A DNA stretch of 64,000 nt from Gilvirhabdus luticola. GTDB lineage: Bacteria; Bacteroidota; Bacteroidia; Flavobacteriales; Flavobacteriaceae. The notes below the pieces were generated by a model. It ran no database searches. It saw only the letters and a program-made list of their open reading frames with translations, and was not told where the DNA came from. Location of the stretch: assembly GCF_032583975.1 (NCBI RefSeq), contig NZ_JAWHTF010000008.1. The stretch is one strand, 5' to 3'. The first letter of the stretch is position 1; every line of letters starts with the position of its first letter. The translations under genes and the position numbers were made by a program. Positions 42,637 through 51,809 of this stretch are shown here, piece by piece.

Positions 42637-43926
42637 TCACTTTTGTTTTATATCCTTTAGTCTCATTGAAACAGCATTTTTATGAGCTTGCAAACCTTCA
42701 GCTTCTGCCATGAGTTCAATGGCGTTTCCAATATTTTGAAGGCCTTCTTTTGATATTTTCTGAAATGTAATACTCTTTGTAAAACTATCTAAATTGACAC
42801 CCGAATAGGCTTTACAAAACCCATTCGTTGGCAATGTATGATTTGTACCTGATGCATAGTCGCCAGCACTTTCAGGCGTGTAATTGCCTATAAATACGGA
42901 TCCTGCATTTACGATTCCCTTTATATATAACTCTTCATTTTTAGAGCAAATAATAAAATGTTCAGGAGCATATTCGTTGATTAATTCTAATGCAATTTTG
43001 TCTGATTCAACAAAAATTAATTTAGAATTTGCAATAGACTTTTGAGCAATTTCTTTTCTAGGTAATTCATTCAACTGATTATCGATTTCCTTTGAGACAT
43101 TTGCAATTAAACTTTTGGATGTAGAAACTAAAATTACCTGACTATCTGTACCATGTTCTGCCTGACTTAATAAATCTGAAGCTACATAAGCAGCATTTGC
43201 AGAATCGTCTGCAATTACTAATAATTCGCTTGGTCCAGCTGGCATATCTATAGCAACACCGTATTTGGTTGCGAGTTGTTTTGCTACGGTTACAAATTGA
43301 TTTCCTGGCCCAAATATTTTATACACTTGAGGAATAGTTGCTGTTCCAAAAGTCAATCCTGCAATGACTTGAATTCCTCCAACTTTGATGATTTTTGTTA
43401 CTCCACACAATTGTGCTGTGTAAAGAATTTCGTTTGCTATTTTTCCTTCTTTATTTGGAGGTGAACACAAAACTATTTCCTTGCAACCTGCTATTTGTGC
43501 AGGAATAGCAAGCATCAAAACTGTTGAAAACAAAGGCGCTGTACCACCTGGAATATATAAACCAATTTTTTCTATAGGTCTTTTTTCTTGCCAACAGATT
43601 ACTCCTTTTATAGTCTCAACTTCTACTCTATCAGTTTTTTGTGCTCTATGGAATTTGTCAATATTTAGTTTTGCGGTTTGTATTGCTTGCTTTAAGTCTT
43701 CTGAAACTTTAATAGACGCTTTTTCAATTTCAGTTTTAGAGACCAAAAGTGATTCTAATACCACATTATCAAATTTTAATGTGTACTTTTCAATGGCTTC
43801 GTCACCATATAGCTTGACATCATTAAAAACTTGATTAACTGTAGATTCAATGTCATCAACAGTTTGTGTTGGACGTTTTAATATAGTAGACCAATCTTTT
43901 TTATTTGGGTTTTCAATTGTTGTCAT
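42637..43926 (-). CDS. hisD: Histidinol dehydrogenase
   Basis: The 429-residue enzyme shows IGLYIPGGTAPLFSTVLMLA, FGPGNQFVTVAKQL, DMPAGPSELLVIAD and a C-terminal zinc/His region EHGTDSQVIL and NHTLPTNGFC. It oxidises histidinol to histidine in two NAD-dependent steps with a zinc ion. Its start overlaps the hisG stop codon by four bases, showing translational coupling. The gap to hisC contains a repeat element. Confidence 0.97.
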   Translation of the reverse strand: MTTIENPNKKDWSTILKRPTQTVDDIESTVNQVFNDVKLYGDEAIEKYTLKFDNVVLESLLVSKTEIEKASIKVSEDLKQAIQTAKLNIDKFHRAQKTDRVEVETIKGVICWQEKRPIEKIGLYIPGGTAPLFSTVLMLAIPAQIAGCKEIVLCSPPNKEGKIANEILYTAQLCGVTKIIKVGGIQVIAGLTFGTATIPQVYKIFGPGNQFVTVAKQLATKYGVAIDMPAGPSELLVIADDSANAAYVASDLLSQAEHGTDSQVILVSTSKSLIANVSKEIDNQLNELPRKEIAQKSIANSKLIFVESDKIALELINEYAPEHFIICSKNEELYIKGIVNAGSVFIGNYTPESAGDYASGTNHTLPTNGFCKAYSGVNLDSFTKSITFQKISKEGLQNIGNAIELMAEAEGLQAHKNAVSMRLKDIKQK

Positions 43927-44780
43927 AATACCATATTATCAATTGGGCAAACCAAAATTCCTTGTGCTCCTTTGGCTTTTAACTCATCTATAATCTCCCA
44001 GAATTCATTTTTATTAATCACAGAATGAACGGAGCTCCAGCCTTTTTGTGCTAAAGGTAATACTGTTGGACTTTTCATGCCAGGAAGAATATTGATAATT
44101 TCTTGAAGTTTATCGTTTGGTGCATTGAGTAAAATATATTTTGCTTGTCTTCCTTTTAAAACAGACTGAAATCTAAATTGAAGTCGCTCCAAAATAGCTC
44201 TATTTTCTTCAGGAATTTGAGGTGACATGGCCAATACTGCTTCAGATTGTAATAAGACTTCAACTTCTTTTAAGTTGTTTTTAAACAAGGTGCTTCCGCT
44301 TGAAACAATATCAACGATAGCATCAGCTAAACCAATATTTGGCGCAATTTCTACAGAACCATTAATGATGTGAAGTTCAGCACTTATATTATTTGCCAGT
44401 AAAAACTGGTTTACTGTGTTTGGGTATGATGTGGCAATGCGCTTTCCATTTAAATCTTGAATACTATCGTATTTTTTTGATTTTGGGATGGCAACCGAAA
44501 CCTTGCATTTTGAAAAACCTAGTTTTTCAATAATTTCTATACCTTTTCCTTTTTCAATTAAAATATTTTCACCAATAATGGCAGCATCTACAACACCATC
44601 TTGAAGGTATTGAGGTATATCACTATTTCTTAAATAAAAGACTTCTATTGGAAAGTTTCTTGCGGAAGCTTTAAGTTGGTCTTTTCCATTGTCTATTGAA
44701 ATCCCAACATCTTTAAGGATTTTCATTGAATCCTCATTTAAACGACCAGATTTTTGAACTGCAATTTTTAATTTACTCAT
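43923..44780 (-). CDS. hisG: ATP phosphoribosyltransferase, long form
   Basis: The 285-residue protein is the long HisG type. The catalytic part includes IAVQKSGRLNEDSM, VDAAIIGENILIEKG, GKRIATSYPNT and VDIVSSGSTL, and the C-terminal regulatory ACT-like domain (from about residue 210) includes MKSPTVLPLA and IDELKAKGAQGILVCPI. It performs the first committed step, PRPP plus ATP, and the C-terminal domain is the known histidine feedback site. It is the first gene of the his operon and lies 106 bp downstream of the leader peptide stop, behind an attenuator. Confidence 0.97.
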   Translation of the reverse strand: MSKLKIAVQKSGRLNEDSMKILKDVGISIDNGKDQLKASARNFPIEVFYLRNSDIPQYLQDGVVDAAIIGENILIEKGKGIEIIEKLGFSKCKVSVAIPKSKKYDSIQDLNGKRIATSYPNTVNQFLLANNISAELHIINGSVEIAPNIGLADAIVDIVSSGSTLFKNNLKEVEVLLQSEAVLAMSPQIPEENRAILERLQFRFQSVLKGRQAKYILLNAPNDKLQEIINILPGMKSPTVLPLAQKGWSSVHSVINKNEFWEIIDELKAKGAQGILVCPIDNMVL

Positions 44781-44827
44781 TTTAGTTTTTTATGTGTTTG
44801 AGCAAATCATAGATTTTTTTAAATTAA

Positions 44828-44856
44828 AAACCCGCGTGATTTACTCAAACGGGTTT
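44828..44856 (-). terminator. his attenuator terminator
   Basis: On the minus strand AAACCCG (44850-44856) pairs with CGGGTTT (44828-44834) around a 15-nt loop, followed by TTAATTT. It lies between the leader peptide and hisG. The terminal CG of its left arm and the adjacent TTTGAGT can instead pair with leader codons. Confidence 0.85.
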
Positions 44857-44901
44857 AAAATATATTTTAGTCTATTCAATACATTTTCAGCTCGCTTGAG
44901 T
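44843..44901 (-). promoter_or_regulatory. his attenuator antiterminator pairing
   Basis: The leader segment ACTCAAGCG (44893-44901, codons 15-17) can pair with CGTTTGAGT (44843-44851) over nine positions including one G-U. The second segment overlaps the left arm of the terminator, so the two structures exclude each other. Confidence 0.75.
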
Positions 44902-44943
44902 GCAAGTATGAAAATGGTGATGATGTGATTGAATAAATTTCAT
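44887..44943 (-). CDS. hisL: Histidine operon leader peptide
   Basis: A 57-base minus-strand ORF encodes MKFIQSHHHHFHTCTQAS and stops with TGA. Five of its 18 residues are His, four in a row. It precedes hisG by 106 bp, lies just behind a promoter-like sequence, and its last codons take part in an antiterminator pairing with the downstream terminator. This is the classic arrangement of ribosome-mediated attenuation: stalling at the His codons when charged tRNA-His is scarce would free codons 15-17 for antitermination, whereas translation to the stop codon would mask them. Similar peptides are known in Proteobacteria; it may be annotated as non-coding here because it is short. The function is inferred, but the fit is very good. 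Confidence 0.85.
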   Translation of the reverse strand: MKFIQSHHHHFHTCTQAS

Positions 44944-44959
44944 TATGTTATGTACTGTA

Positions 44960-44992
44960 CAAATATTCATAATAAATATTTAGAATTCCAAA
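44960..44992 (-). promoter_or_regulatory. Probable his operon promoter
   Basis: On the minus strand AATATTTG (44960-44967) resembles TAnnTTTG (five of six fixed positions) and TTTG (44989-44992) lies 21 nt upstream as the -33 box. The leader ATG at 44943 is 16 nt after the -7 box. Confidence 0.55.
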
Positions 44993-45047
44993 TACTAAAG
45001 TCTAATTTTCAAATTATTGAATATTTCTTAAAATACAGCATTAATAT

Positions 45048-45863
45048 TTATTGATTTCCTAAAATAATAGGCATTCCACTGTCTCCTGAACCAATAATAA
45101 CCACTTTACTATTTGGCGATTCTGATAATTTGATAGTTGCTTCTATACCTTTATCTTGTAAAATTTTATCGGTTAATGATGCGCTTAAAATACGGTTTGC
45201 ATCTGCTTTACCTTGCGCCTCAATGATTACCTTTTCTGCCTCTTTTGCAGCTGTTACCAATCTAAACTCATATTCTAATGATTCCTGTTCTTGTTTTAAT
45301 TTACGTTCAATGGCATCTTTAATCGTATTAGGCAAGGTGACATCGCGAACTAATACTTCATTTAATTGTACATATTGTTTTTCAAGAATTTTTTTAGTCT
45401 CGGCAAAGATTTCGTCTTGAATAGCATCACGTTTACTAGAATACAGTTGTTCTGGTGTATATCGACCAACAACACTACGAGCAGCAGAACGAATTGCAGG
45501 TTGAATTACACGCTGTAAATAACCTTGTCCTAAAGATTGATGCAGATTTCCTAAATCATTATAGACTGGTTCATACCAAGCAGACGCATCAATTTGAATT
45601 TCTAATCCATTAGATGATAATACTTTCATTTTTTCAAAAAGCTCTTGCTGACGAACTTCGTAAACAAAAACCTTATTCCAAGGTGCAACTAAATGAAACC
45701 CTTCTCCCATTGGTGGTTCATCAATTACAACTCCTTCTCCAAAAGTCTTAAATAGTACTCCTGCTTCACCAGAATCTATGGTTACTGCAGATTTTGAAAT
45801 TAATATTATTAATACAATTAATGCCACGAGAATTGGCAATCCAATTTTTGGTAATTTTTCCAT
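45048..45863 (-). CDS. Prohibitin-family SPFH membrane protein
   Basis: The 271-residue protein has one N-terminal transmembrane segment (PKIGLPILVALIVLIILIS) and an SPFH domain (about residues 25-200). SPFH-specific text includes GEAGVLFKTFGEGVVIDEPP, ASAWYEPVYNDLGNLHQSLG, and YLQRVIQPAIRSAARSVVGR. The coiled-coil part ERKLKQEQESLEYEFR follows. Prohibitin-like proteins form membrane rings and scaffold proteases or lipid domains. It follows the BatA-like gene after 10 bp. Function here is unknown; a scaffold role is family-level knowledge. Confidence 0.92.
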   Translation of the reverse strand: MEKLPKIGLPILVALIVLIILISKSAVTIDSGEAGVLFKTFGEGVVIDEPPMGEGFHLVAPWNKVFVYEVRQQELFEKMKVLSSNGLEIQIDASAWYEPVYNDLGNLHQSLGQGYLQRVIQPAIRSAARSVVGRYTPEQLYSSKRDAIQDEIFAETKKILEKQYVQLNEVLVRDVTLPNTIKDAIERKLKQEQESLEYEFRLVTAAKEAEKVIIEAQGKADANRILSASLTDKILQDKGIEATIKLSESPNSKVVIIGSGDSGMPIILGNQ

Positions 45864-45873
45864 TATTTTTATT

Positions 45874-47904
45874 TTAAATTAGTCCGTTATATTTTCTTAA
45901 AAACCACTCAGTTGCAAGGCAAAATACTAGAAGAAAGAGCAGATATTTCCAATCTATCAAAGGTATGATATTTTTATGGTTTTTTTGTACTGCCAAGAAT
46001 CTTTCGTCATTTAATAAGCCAACTGATAAATTACTATAATTATCTATAAAATAACTTTTCCCTGTGCTGTTTATAGCAACTTGATTTAGCTTTTTTACAT
46101 TAGCATTTAAGAATTGTTGCTCAATATTATATTCTAATATTTTAAAGATTCCTGATTTGGAGATATTTTCATTTTTTGCTCTAACTGTAAATTCATATTC
46201 AGCTGGTGATAAACTACTCAAATCTAACTGATATGAATTATTTTTCAACACAAATGGATACTCCAAAATGTTTTGAGTAGCCTTATTCCTTAAAGTTATT
46301 GTAAGCGTTTCTCTAGCATCAAATTCATAATTCTTGTTGAAATATTGTGCATTAATTATGACACTACTACTTCCGTTATAAAATGATTCATATTCAACTT
46401 TTAACCTGCTTTTACGCTTATTTGAGGATAAGTATTGAATTAGTTTTCCAAGAAAATTATCAAACTGATTAAAGGATTGAGTATTTAAAAAACTTTGGGA
46501 ACGCCATTGCCATAAATTTTCACCTAATAATAACGCTTCTCTTCTATTGTTGCTTTCAAACGTAAGCAGCAAAGGATCTTTTGTAGAAACATTGCCTACT
46601 TTTTTATACAATAGGATTTCAACAGGAGTATTAAAAGTAACTTTTCCAAATGTTGATTTTAATGGTGGGAACGATTCAAAATCTAAATCATCTAATATAA
46701 ATGTTGAATAGTTGTTATTTAACTCCGGAAGATAGTTTTCCGTTTGATTTGTTATTTCGTGTTCATAATTACTATTTATACTATTCAAAAAACGCCAATC
46801 TGTTTGTGAGCCAGTAATTACAAATGTATTCTTGTTTTGTGCTTTTAGAACTTCATATAGGTTATTGAAGCTTCTGTTTGGCTGATATAATATCACCAAC
46901 TGAAAATCATCTAATTTATCTTTAACTTCATTTGGCTTTAAAAAAGTAACGCTTCTTTGTTCATTACTTTCAATACTTTGCTTAAGCGCACCAAGGTCTG
47001 GATGCAAAAAAGAACTCACCATAGCTATATTGGTTTTCTGATCAATAACTTCAACTGCAAAATTTTTGTTATTGTTAACTTTATTTTTTTCGTTATTAAT
47101 TGTAGAAATTGTAGCCTTGTATGTATGAACACCAGCTGTGTTTGTTGGTAAAGCAAAGTTTATAATACTTGATGTATTTGTTCTACTAAACGAGATCTTT
47201 TCAGAATAAACGATGGTATTTCCATAACTTACTGTAAAGTCAGTTGTTATATTTTCGTTACCGTTATAAGTAACTATTGCTTCTACTGGAAACCTATTTT
47301 TCAAATAGGCGTATCTGTTGACATTTAATTGTTTGATTTGCAAATCAACATACGTTGTAGTATCTCCTAAAATTACAGGGAAAATGGGCTGTTTGTATGA
47401 TGATGAAGTAAACTCATAGTCGTTTCCATAAGTTTGATTTCCATCTGTAATTAGTATCATTGGAGCTATACTATTTTTATAAATCTGACTCAATTCTGAA
47501 ATAGCTTTACTGATATTGGTTTGTTCATCAGTAAAAGAAAGAGAATCTTTTGGTTGCAAATTATTTCCAAACGTGTAAAAATTTACATTGAATTTTTCAT
47601 TAATAGCTTCGTCATTTTTAATAGCCCTAATTAATTCTTGTTCTTTTTGATTTTGTTCTAAATACAAAACAGAACTTGAGTTATCTGCAGCTATCACCAA
47701 ATTCGGTTTTTCAACCGAATTTGTTATTTGTTCAAATTTTGGATTGACCAAAAGCAGAAAAATTGAAAAGAATGTTACAAATCTTAATCCTGTAAAAATT
47801 AGATTCAGTCTACTTCGCTTTGATTTATATACATACTGAAAAAGCGCTATTACTAGCGCTATAATTCCAGATAATATAATATATAAAACTGTTGCTGCAG
47901 ACAT
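45874..47904 (-). CDS. BatA-like VWA-type membrane protein
   Basis: The 676-residue protein has two N-terminal transmembrane segments (TVLYIILSGIIALVIALFQY, TGLRFVTFFSIFLLLVN), a large extracytoplasmic region with a VWA-like core (LVIAADNSSSVLYLEQN, DSLSFTDEQTNISKAISEL, PMILITDGNQTYGNDYE) and a C-terminal transmembrane segment. The MIDAS motif is DxSxS (DNSSS). This layout matches BatA/BatB-type proteins often associated with MoxR ATPases, but no moxR gene is nearby. It lies upstream of the SPFH gene (10 bp) and downstream of fabG (3 bp between genes). Confidence 0.82.
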   Translation of the reverse strand: MSAATVLYIILSGIIALVIALFQYVYKSKRSRLNLIFTGLRFVTFFSIFLLLVNPKFEQITNSVEKPNLVIAADNSSSVLYLEQNQKEQELIRAIKNDEAINEKFNVNFYTFGNNLQPKDSLSFTDEQTNISKAISELSQIYKNSIAPMILITDGNQTYGNDYEFTSSSYKQPIFPVILGDTTTYVDLQIKQLNVNRYAYLKNRFPVEAIVTYNGNENITTDFTVSYGNTIVYSEKISFSRTNTSSIINFALPTNTAGVHTYKATISTINNEKNKVNNNKNFAVEVIDQKTNIAMVSSFLHPDLGALKQSIESNEQRSVTFLKPNEVKDKLDDFQLVILYQPNRSFNNLYEVLKAQNKNTFVITGSQTDWRFLNSINSNYEHEITNQTENYLPELNNNYSTFILDDLDFESFPPLKSTFGKVTFNTPVEILLYKKVGNVSTKDPLLLTFESNNRREALLLGENLWQWRSQSFLNTQSFNQFDNFLGKLIQYLSSNKRKSRLKVEYESFYNGSSSVIINAQYFNKNYEFDARETLTITLRNKATQNILEYPFVLKNNSYQLDLSSLSPAEYEFTVRAKNENISKSGIFKILEYNIEQQFLNANVKKLNQVAINSTGKSYFIDNYSNLSVGLLNDERFLAVQKNHKNIIPLIDWKYLLFLLVFCLATEWFLRKYNGLI

Positions 47905-47907
47905 AAT

Positions 47908-48654
47908 TTATGTTAGCATTCCTCCGTCTACATTTAAGGTTTGGCCCGTTATATAAGCACTCATGTCGCTGGCTAAAAAGACACAAACATTAGCAATATC
48001 TTCTGGAGTGCCTCCTCTTTTTAATGGAATAGCATTCCGCCAACTATTTACTGTATCTTCATCTAATTTTGCAGTCATTTCTGTCTCGATAAATCCAGGA
48101 GCAATCACATTACTTCTAATATTTCTTGAACCTAACTCTAATGCAACAGATTTTGAAAAACCAATAATCCCTGCTTTTGAAGCTGCGTAATTTGTTTGTC
48201 CTGCATTGCCTTTAACACCAACCACAGAACTCATATTTATGATTGAGCCTTTACGCTGTTTTAACATCGTACGTTGTACAGCTTTGGTCATGTTAAAAAC
48301 AGATTTTAAATTGACTTCTATCACTTTGTCAAAATCTTCTTCGGTAATACGCATTAATAGGTTGTCTTTAGTAATACCAGCATTATTAACAAGCACATCT
48401 ATACTTCCAAATTCTTTAACAACGTCTTCTGCAAGTTCTTGAGCCTGATTAAAATCTGCTGCATTACTTTGATATCCCTTTGCCTTTATACCATAAGAAT
48501 TCAATTCTTTTTCCAATTCTTGAGCAGCTTCAACCGAAGAACTATATGTAAAAGCTACATTAGCTCCTTGTTGTGCAAAAACCTGGGCTATTCCTTTACC
48601 AATTCCTCTACTTGCTCCTGTAATGATAGCTGTTTTTCCTTCTAATAATTTCAT
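47908..48654 (-). CDS. fabG: 3-oxoacyl-ACP reductase
   Basis: I place the start at 48654 (MKLLEGKTAIITGASRGIGK), giving 248 residues, the normal FabG length; a longer frame to 48747 would run through the terminator at 48713-48742. NADPH fold TGASRGIGKGIA, VNNAGITKDNLLMR, SSVVGVKGNAGQTNYAASKA (Ser, Tyr, Lys catalytic triad with YAASK) and VIAPGFIETEM are all present. It performs the second step of fatty-acid elongation. It lies upstream of the BatA-like gene by three bases. No other fab genes are in the immediate vicinity. Confidence 0.94.
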   Translation of the reverse strand: MKLLEGKTAIITGASRGIGKGIAQVFAQQGANVAFTYSSSVEAAQELEKELNSYGIKAKGYQSNAADFNQAQELAEDVVKEFGSIDVLVNNAGITKDNLLMRITEEDFDKVIEVNLKSVFNMTKAVQRTMLKQRKGSIINMSSVVGVKGNAGQTNYAASKAGIIGFSKSVALELGSRNIRSNVIAPGFIETEMTAKLDEDTVNSWRNAIPLKRGGTPEDIANVCVFLASDMSAYITGQTLNVDGGMLT

Positions 48655-48712
48655 AATAAAGTTAATGATTAGTTGATTTTCAAATATAGCAAATACAAGT
48701 TGCATCAAATAA

Positions 48713-48742
48713 AAAAACCTCACAAATTCTTGTGAGGTTTTT
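48713..48742 (-). terminator. Terminator after the M16 peptidase gene
   Basis: CCTCACAA (48718-48725) pairs with TTGTGAGG (48730-48737) around ATTC, with A and T runs extending the stem to 13 bp. It lies between the M16 stop and the fabG start and rules out the longest fabG start. Confidence 0.9.
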
Positions 48743-48760
48743 AACAATAAGTGCTGTAAA

Positions 48761-51712
48761 TTATAATTTTACATCTTCTGGTTTTTCATAATTGAATAGG
48801 TAATCAACATCCAATTCTTGAATTTCTCCTAATTTGCTTAATGCATTAAAATCTAAATCCTTTTTATTACCAATAACCATAATGTTGTAGCTTTCTCCTT
48901 TAATTCTATCATTAAAGAATGCTTCCATATCTTCCAAAGACATGTCTTTAAGATTTTTGTAAAGGTCTCTTCTTATATCATAATCTAAACCTCTTTTTTG
49001 AAGTCTTTCATAATTCCAAAAAATGTTAGCTTTTGTTATTCGCTCTGCAGCAATCTTTTTAAGTGTTGCTTCTTTTGCATTCTTAAAATCTTCAGGAATT
49101 TTTGGGAAACTACTCATTACCTCCATCATACCATCAACTGCTTGAGGGATTTTGTTAGCTTGTGTTCCTATATAGGCTATTAAATCATCATTTTCATCCT
49201 TATCACTTGCAGGTCTATAAACAACTTGAGCTGCATATGCTAGAGCTTTAGATTCTCTGATTTCTGTATAAGCAATATTTCCAAAGTATTCATTAAATAA
49301 TGGACCTGTTCCAATGGTTTCTGGATTAAATGGCTCTCCTTTGGCTATAAAAATCATTTCAGATTGTACCATATCGTAGTCAACAAAGTAAACATGGCCT
49401 CCAGTTTCTTTTTCTGTGTACACAACTGGTTCTGGGTAATCTTTCAAATCTGAAGCTGTTTGATGATGAGTGTTTAGCGCAGCAACTGCAGCATCTATAT
49501 CTTTTCCGTAATAAAAAATACGTTGTTTGTAGTTTTTTAAATCTTTAACCAAGTCAACCAATTCTTGTGGATTGATTGACTTTAATTCACTAACAGGAAT
49601 AATATTACGCAGTCGAGAATTCTCACCATATTTACCGTAGTTTAATAAACCTGTGAATAATATACTTCCTTTTTGAGTTTTGTTGTCTTGACGTGCTTTA
49701 GCGATTTGGTCTATATACTTATCATAAGATTCTTGATTTGGAATTGCATTAGCCCAAAGATTCTCAAGAAGTTCAAGTCCTTTAGGTAAGTTTTCTTTTA
49801 GACCACTTATCCCAACGTATGATTTTTCTGAACCAGTAACCACATGATAATCTATTCCTAATTTGTAAAATTCTTTCTTTAAATCTTCTGGTGAATATTT
49901 ATCTGTTCCTAAATATTCCAAATATCCTACTGCTAAAGCTAATTTCTTATCATTATCGCTTCCCATATCGAAAATGATCTCTAAATTGAATAAATCATTT
50001 ATCTCATTTTCAACATAAGATACTTTGAGACCACTATCTGTTTTTGTTTCCTTTAAAGCTGTAGCATAATCTACAAATTGAGGTTCTAACGGAGCAGACT
50101 CAATTTTATTAAAGTTTACTAAATAGTCAGAACTTTTATCTCTGTTAAGATTTACAGGTGAGATTCCAGGATTTTCAACTTTAACAACGTTAGGATCTTG
50201 GCCTTTGCGCTTATAAGTAATTACATAATTATCTCTATAAAATGTATTAGCAAAATCTACTAATTCTTGTTTTGTTATTTTTTTTAATTCATCTAAAAAT
50301 TTTACATTTTCAATCCAATCCTTACGACGAATAAAAGCTTCAAAATATGCTGAAGCTAGAGCGGTACTATTTTCATAACTCCGGGTTTGTCTTAATTTTA
50401 AATCGTTAATAACCGCATCTAGCATCCAATCTTCAAACTCACCCTTTTTAAGTTTTTCAATTTGTTCCAAAAGTAAACCTTTAACTTCATCTAGTGTTTG
50501 TCCTTCTTTTGGTGAGCCAGTGAATTCATGATAACCATAATCGTTATAAAATGATGGGCTACTACCTGCATTTTGCACCAATTGTTTTTGATTTAAGTTT
50601 AAATCTATTAATCCTGCATTCCCATTGGTTAAAATCATATCTGCTAAAGTCACTAATTTTTCTTCTTGCGATCCAGAACCTTTTGATCTAAAAGCGATTG
50701 ATAGGTTTTCGGATGTTGGCCCAAATACCTCTTTAACAACAGGCTCTAATATAGGCTCTTCAACTGGTAATGTTGGATGTACAACTTCTTTATTTTCAAA
50801 TTTCCCAAAGGCATTATTTACTCTTTTAATGGTTTCGTCAAAATTTAAATCGCCAACCAATACCATTGCCATGTTATTTGGTACATAATACTTATCAAAA
50901 TAATTATGAATGGCAACCATTGATGGATTTTTTAAATGTTCTCCAGTACCAATTGTTGTTTGTTGTCCAAGTGGATGTAATGGAAATAACCCATCCATCA
51001 TTGCAAAAAGACTCTTTCTAGAGTCATTATCTTGAGTCCTATTAAATTCTTCAAAAACCGCTTCTAATTCAGTATGAAATAATCGTAAAACTAATTTACT
51101 AAAACGCTCTTCTTCTAGTTGCAGCCATTTTTCTAATTCATTTGCTGGTATTTTATTCATGTAAACCGTTAATTCTTTCCATGTACCAGCATTGGTTCCA
51201 GTAGCTCCAAGAGAGTTTACCATTTTATCAAGTTCGTTTGCAATGCTATAATTAGAAGCAATTAATGAAACAGAATCGATTTTTCTATAAATTTCTTTTT
51301 TCTTCTCAATATCCGTTTCAGCTTTATGCTCTTCATATAAATCTGAAATTTGCTCTAAATAAACTTTTTCTTTTTCCCAATCTAGAGTTCCAATTTCATC
51401 AGTGCCTTTAAAAAGCATATGTTCTAAATAATGTGCTAATCCTGTTGTTTCTTTTGGGTCATAGTTTGATCCAGCTCTAACAGCAATATAGGTTTGAATT
51501 TTAGGCTCATCATTGTTTTTACTTAAATATACTTTCAGACCATTATCCAAAGTGTATAATCGTAAACCTGTCGGATCATTTGTAACGGTCTCATAACTAA
51601 AACCATTAGCATCTGTATGCTGTTCAGTTTTATAAGTAGATTCATTATTGTTTTTGCAACTAACAAAAAGAACAACAAGAACAATAGAAAAAAAGAATTT
51701 GATATTTTTCAT
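48761..51712 (-). CDS. M16-family zinc peptidase lipoprotein
   Basis: The 983-residue protein has a lipoprotein signal (MKNIKFFFSIVLVVLFVSC) and the inverted zinc motif HYLEHMLFKG (HxxEH) with a downstream Glu ELEAVFEEFNR, which are those of the insulinase/pitrilysin family. Four structural M16 repeats (two N-terminal-type, two C-terminal-type) fit the length. It should be anchored in the periplasm or outer membrane and degrade short peptides. Catalytic residues are in place. It is separated from the sucD gene by 97 bp with a weak hairpin. Confidence 0.94.
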   Translation of the reverse strand: MKNIKFFFSIVLVVLFVSCKNNNESTYKTEQHTDANGFSYETVTNDPTGLRLYTLDNGLKVYLSKNNDEPKIQTYIAVRAGSNYDPKETTGLAHYLEHMLFKGTDEIGTLDWEKEKVYLEQISDLYEEHKAETDIEKKKEIYRKIDSVSLIASNYSIANELDKMVNSLGATGTNAGTWKELTVYMNKIPANELEKWLQLEEERFSKLVLRLFHTELEAVFEEFNRTQDNDSRKSLFAMMDGLFPLHPLGQQTTIGTGEHLKNPSMVAIHNYFDKYYVPNNMAMVLVGDLNFDETIKRVNNAFGKFENKEVVHPTLPVEEPILEPVVKEVFGPTSENLSIAFRSKGSGSQEEKLVTLADMILTNGNAGLIDLNLNQKQLVQNAGSSPSFYNDYGYHEFTGSPKEGQTLDEVKGLLLEQIEKLKKGEFEDWMLDAVINDLKLRQTRSYENSTALASAYFEAFIRRKDWIENVKFLDELKKITKQELVDFANTFYRDNYVITYKRKGQDPNVVKVENPGISPVNLNRDKSSDYLVNFNKIESAPLEPQFVDYATALKETKTDSGLKVSYVENEINDLFNLEIIFDMGSDNDKKLALAVGYLEYLGTDKYSPEDLKKEFYKLGIDYHVVTGSEKSYVGISGLKENLPKGLELLENLWANAIPNQESYDKYIDQIAKARQDNKTQKGSILFTGLLNYGKYGENSRLRNIIPVSELKSINPQELVDLVKDLKNYKQRIFYYGKDIDAAVAALNTHHQTASDLKDYPEPVVYTEKETGGHVYFVDYDMVQSEMIFIAKGEPFNPETIGTGPLFNEYFGNIAYTEIRESKALAYAAQVVYRPASDKDENDDLIAYIGTQANKIPQAVDGMMEVMSSFPKIPEDFKNAKEATLKKIAAERITKANIFWNYERLQKRGLDYDIRRDLYKNLKDMSLEDMEAFFNDRIKGESYNIMVIGNKKDLDFNALSKLGEIQELDVDYLFNYEKPEDVKL

Positions 51713-51773
51713 TTTTTTGTTTGATTTAAAATAAATTGAAATAAAACAATTCGTAAAAATTGTTAAAGAAAGT

Positions 51774-51789
51774 ACTATTTACAAATAGT
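51774..51789 (-). terminator. Weak hairpin after sucD
   Basis: ACTATT (51774-51779) and AATAGT (51784-51789) pair around TACA, with only a loose T-rich tail on the minus strand. It may be the end of the envelope-sucD operon. Confidence 0.4.
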
Positions 51790-51809
51790 TTGTGTTAAAA
51801 TTATTATAA

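Noticed and set aside
43481..43834. 117-codon plus-strand frame inside hisD
   Set aside because: Antisense to catalytic hisD sequence; long because of codon bias.
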